A stretch of 64,000 nucleotides of DNA from Alnus glutinosa (lineage: Eukaryota; Streptophyta; Magnoliopsida; Fagales; Betulaceae), in the NCBI RefSeq assembly GCF_958979055.1, contig NC_084888.1, positions 36,537,804 to 36,601,803 of the forward strand, read 5' to 3'. A program made the translations under genes and the position numbers. The notes under the pieces were generated by a model. The model was not told where the DNA came from and searched no databases. It saw nothing but the letters and a program-made list of their open reading frames with translations. Shown piece after piece: positions 61,101 to 64,000 of the stretch. Positions within the stretch are counted from its first letter, which is position 1, and each line of letters opens with the position of its first letter.

Positions 61101-64000
61101 CCTATGTGCCGGATATTCCCGAGCAATACATGCAAAAGACCAATTCTCTCTTGAAAAAATTAAGTTATTCCCACCATTTTCATAGTATGGTTTTCACGTT
61201 TTCCTTCTTGTTAGCCGATGTATTTCATATATCTAATTGACATGCTATATATCAAAATAATTAAGCATGGAGAGACTTCAGGAAATAAATTGGACAAGGC
61301 TAAAATAAATATGTAGAGCATAGTAGAAAGACACCTAGTGATACTTTTCAACTTGATCAAAATCATGATTTAGATATTTAAGATCGAAGTAGTTATGTAC
61401 CTGGAGCAGCATAGCCAATAGTACCATTTATTCCAATTGTGCTAGTTTGATTTTGTGAAACATCATTTGTTGTAGAGAGGATCCTTGCCAAACCAAAATC
61501 ACTTACTTTAGCAATCATGTCATTATCAAGAAGGACATTGCTTGGCTTTAAATCACAATAAATAATTAGTGGTTCACAGTGATCATGAAGATATTGTAAT
61601 GCAAAAGCTACATCAATCGCAATATTAAGTCTTTGAAGGAGGCTCAAATGTCTTGGATGATTTTCATTATCGATATCTTGGTGCAGCCACTTGTCTAAGT
61701 CTCCATTTTCCATGAATTCATAAACTAGAGCTTTGAAATCATTGCCGTTGTAGTCCATGCTGGAGCAACAAGTTAAAATCTTAACGAGATTCCGATGGCG
61801 TATATTTTTGAACGCATTGCATTCAGCTATGAAACTCTTCGAAGCTCCTTTCTCTTGAAGGTTCAATACTTTCACGGCAACCGTCCTTTTTTCCAGATCT
61901 AAAATTCTTTTATATACAGAGCCAAAACCACCCAATCCAATTAAATTGCTAGGAGAAAATCCGCCGGTCATTTGATAGAGCTCATTGTATGAAACATTTG
62001 AAAGTTGGTTAATTTTGGGGAGTGTAGAAGATGATTCTTTTTTTGATTTTCTCCTCCTATAAAGAATAAGAAAGGATGAAAATAGGATGAAAAATAAAAC
62101 CCCACTAACAACTGTGACCGTCAATTTGAATGAATGAGATTTTCTTTGCTTTATAACTTTGACATCGCATACTTGCAATTGCAGTTCTAGGATACCTCCA
62201 CAAAGGTTTTTATTACCTATCACAGATATTGCGCTTGCATTTTGAAAGACTCCTTCGGTTGGTACCTCGCCCACCAAATTATTAAAAGAAAGATTCAAAT
62301 ATAATATAACAGAAATGTTCTGTAAATCTTTAGGAATTAATCCCGAGAAATTGTTTCGTGAAAGATCTGCATAGCGAAGGTCTTTCAAGGAAGCCAGTGA
62401 TGGAGGTAAGTTTCCTTCAAATGAATTACCCTGCAAGTAAAGGTTCTGCAAACTTGAGCAATCTCCAATGGTCGTAGGAATCTCACCAAACAAATGGTTT
62501 TCGGAGACATTCAATTCCACAATGCTTTTCAAATTACCTACTTCCATAGGTAGGATGCCCGTTAATGAGTTGTGTGATAAGTAGAGTCCTAGTAATTGGG
62601 AAGAAAGAATTGTTTTGGGTATGGCTCCACTAAGGTTATTTTCTGAAATAACTAAGTACTGCAAACGTATGCAGTTTCCCAAACTTGATGGAATGCTTCC
62701 TTCCAATTTATTCTTTGATAAGAGAAGTTGGACCAATTGAGTGAGATTGCCTATAGAGGATGGAATGTCTCCTGACAATCTATTTTCATCCAAAGCCAAT
62801 CCTTGCAACTTTTGAAACTTCCCAAAATAAACAGGAATGGGGCCTGTGAACAGGTTATCCTGCATGACGAGGATATTGAAGTTGATGAGATTCTCTAATG
62901 CTGCAGGAACAACTCCAGATATTTTGTTGCGAGCAATATTTAAAGAACTGAGTTGCTCCGACAAATTTCCTATAGAATCAGGTAAACTACCTCCAAAATT
63001 GCTATCAGAAAAACCCAGCTTTTCCAGTTTGGTACAGTTTGCCAAAGATGTTAAGAAATCCAAGTCCCCTGCTGAATTGCTTCCAAGATTATTCCCATCA
63101 ACACCTAGTATCTGGAGATTTGGCAGGTTTCCTAGATCAGTCGGAACTTGTCCCACGAAATTGTTATACACGAGATGAAGTAATTGAAGCCGAGAAGCAT
63201 TGGATAATGAAACTGGGATTGGACCAGAGAAGTTGTTAATACCAATGGACAAGATACGGAGATTAGGGAGAGTGAGGCCTATGTTGGCTGGAAGAGTGCC
63301 ATTAAGTCGGTTAGCTCCGGCATAAATGGTCCTCAAAGTTGATATATTGTAAAGGGAATAAGCGAACGTACCAGATATAATATTTTCCACTACTCCAAAG
63401 TAATCTAACCTTTGCAAATGGCCTATTTCATCAGGAATATTTCCAACGAAATTATTCAGCGAGAAGTCGAGCACTTGGAGCGAAGAAACATTTCCCCAAA
63501 GAAGGTGGGATGCCTCCCGTCAATTGATTTACGGCGACTGCAAGCCATACAAGCCTCTTTAAAGAGCCCAGTTCAACAGGAATATTCGCAATAAGCTTAT
63601 TCCTTGCAAAGTCAATGACTCTGAGCTCAGGGCAGTAGGTGATATTGGAATTTCCCCTGTTAACAAGTTACAGCTAAGATTGAGATGTTGCAGCCGGAGC
63701 AAATGAGTAACTTGTTGTGGGATTCCGCCGTCTAAGAAGTTGTCTGAGAGGTTGACCACCCTAAGAAAGCTGAGGTTGCAGATGTAAGGTGATATGGATC
63801 CACCTAAAGTATAGCCAGTTAGGTCCAAGGCCGTAACTCTTTGATGACTGCGGCCGCATGTAACTCCTTGCCAGTTGCAGGAGTTGATAGAATCATTCCA
63901 AGAGGTGAAGCTGTTAAATGGGTCATTGGGTATCAATTCTTTGAATTTGACCAAAGCCAAACGATCAGTCTCGTTTCTTTTCTTCCTATCTAATGTCTTG

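Larger units (their letters stand above)
57162..63975 (-). pseudogene. LRR receptor-like kinase, array copy 3 (damaged; 5' end at window edge)
   Basis: Exon 1 runs from about 63975 to 61401 and exon 2 from 57589 to 57162, with a 3.8-kb intron. From 63474 to the intron the frame is open: repeats, CGG...LQVC, membrane helix, glycine loop GLGGFGSV, VAVK and DFG. Exon 2 is intact. Upstream, frame breaks near 63490 and 63640 separate the cap (CNWQGVTC) from the repeats. The catalytic loop reads YCDLKPSN where copies 1 and 2 have HCD, so the conserved His is lost as well. Beyond about 63975 the sequence no longer matches the signal peptide of copies 1 and 2. It is probably a pseudogene. Confidence 0.82.

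Overview
The window is nuclear DNA of a flowering plant, most likely a woody eudicot. The evidence is spliced genes with GT-AG introns, AT-rich spacers packed with MITEs and LTR relics, nuclear genes for plastid proteins, and a clustered class XII (EFR/FLS2-type) receptor-kinase family. The species cannot be read from the sequence.

Positions 1-33,000 hold single-copy housekeeping genes. The 3' end of an unrecognised gene (two exons, 1251-2235) is followed by EGY2, a plastid site-2-type metalloprotease (12 exons, 5752-10584, 526 aa). A gene-free, MITE-rich spacer (10.6-16.6 kb) leads to the anthranilate synthase alpha subunit ASA (11 exons, 16747-22591, 595 aa). On the minus strand follow the small plastid ribosomal protein PSRP4/bTHXc (three short exons, 24428-23833) and PH1, a single-PH-domain protein (27988-27557). 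EGY2, ASA and PSRP4 are all plastid proteins: a protease, the first committed step of tryptophan synthesis, and a 30S ribosome component.

Positions 33,000-64,000 are a tandem array of leucine-rich-repeat receptor kinases (At3g47570-like, non-RD, minus strand). Copy 1 (40854-36304) is open throughout and encodes about 1042 aa. Copy 2 (54877-50373) is a pseudogene with a Cassandra TRIM element in its ectodomain. Copy 3 (from about 63975 to 57162) is damaged near its N-terminus and runs to the window edge. A fourth relic (34281-34878), carrying a solo LTR, and orphaned 3'-flank copies (41690-42245) show repeated unit duplication and loss. Intron length varies from 0.76 kb (copy 2) through 1.4 kb (copy 1) to 3.8 kb (copy 3), because copies 1 and 3 took different insertions; the paralogues serve as empty sites. 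A fragment of PH1 coding sequence sits inside the duplicated flank. Between copies 1 and 2 lies a copia gag fossil split by a 3.7-kb solo LTR.

The other main content is mobile DNA whose ends and target duplications can be read directly: a possible Pack-MULE landed exactly on a MITE end, several 9-bp-TSD MITEs, a palindromic TG...CA element with a 5-bp duplication in an ASA intron, and a poly(A)-tailed retroposon upstream of EGY2. I saw no tRNA genes, CRISPR arrays or bacterial-type operons. I found no clear new biological system; the most unusual items are the RLK array with its captured PH1 piece and the palindromic element.
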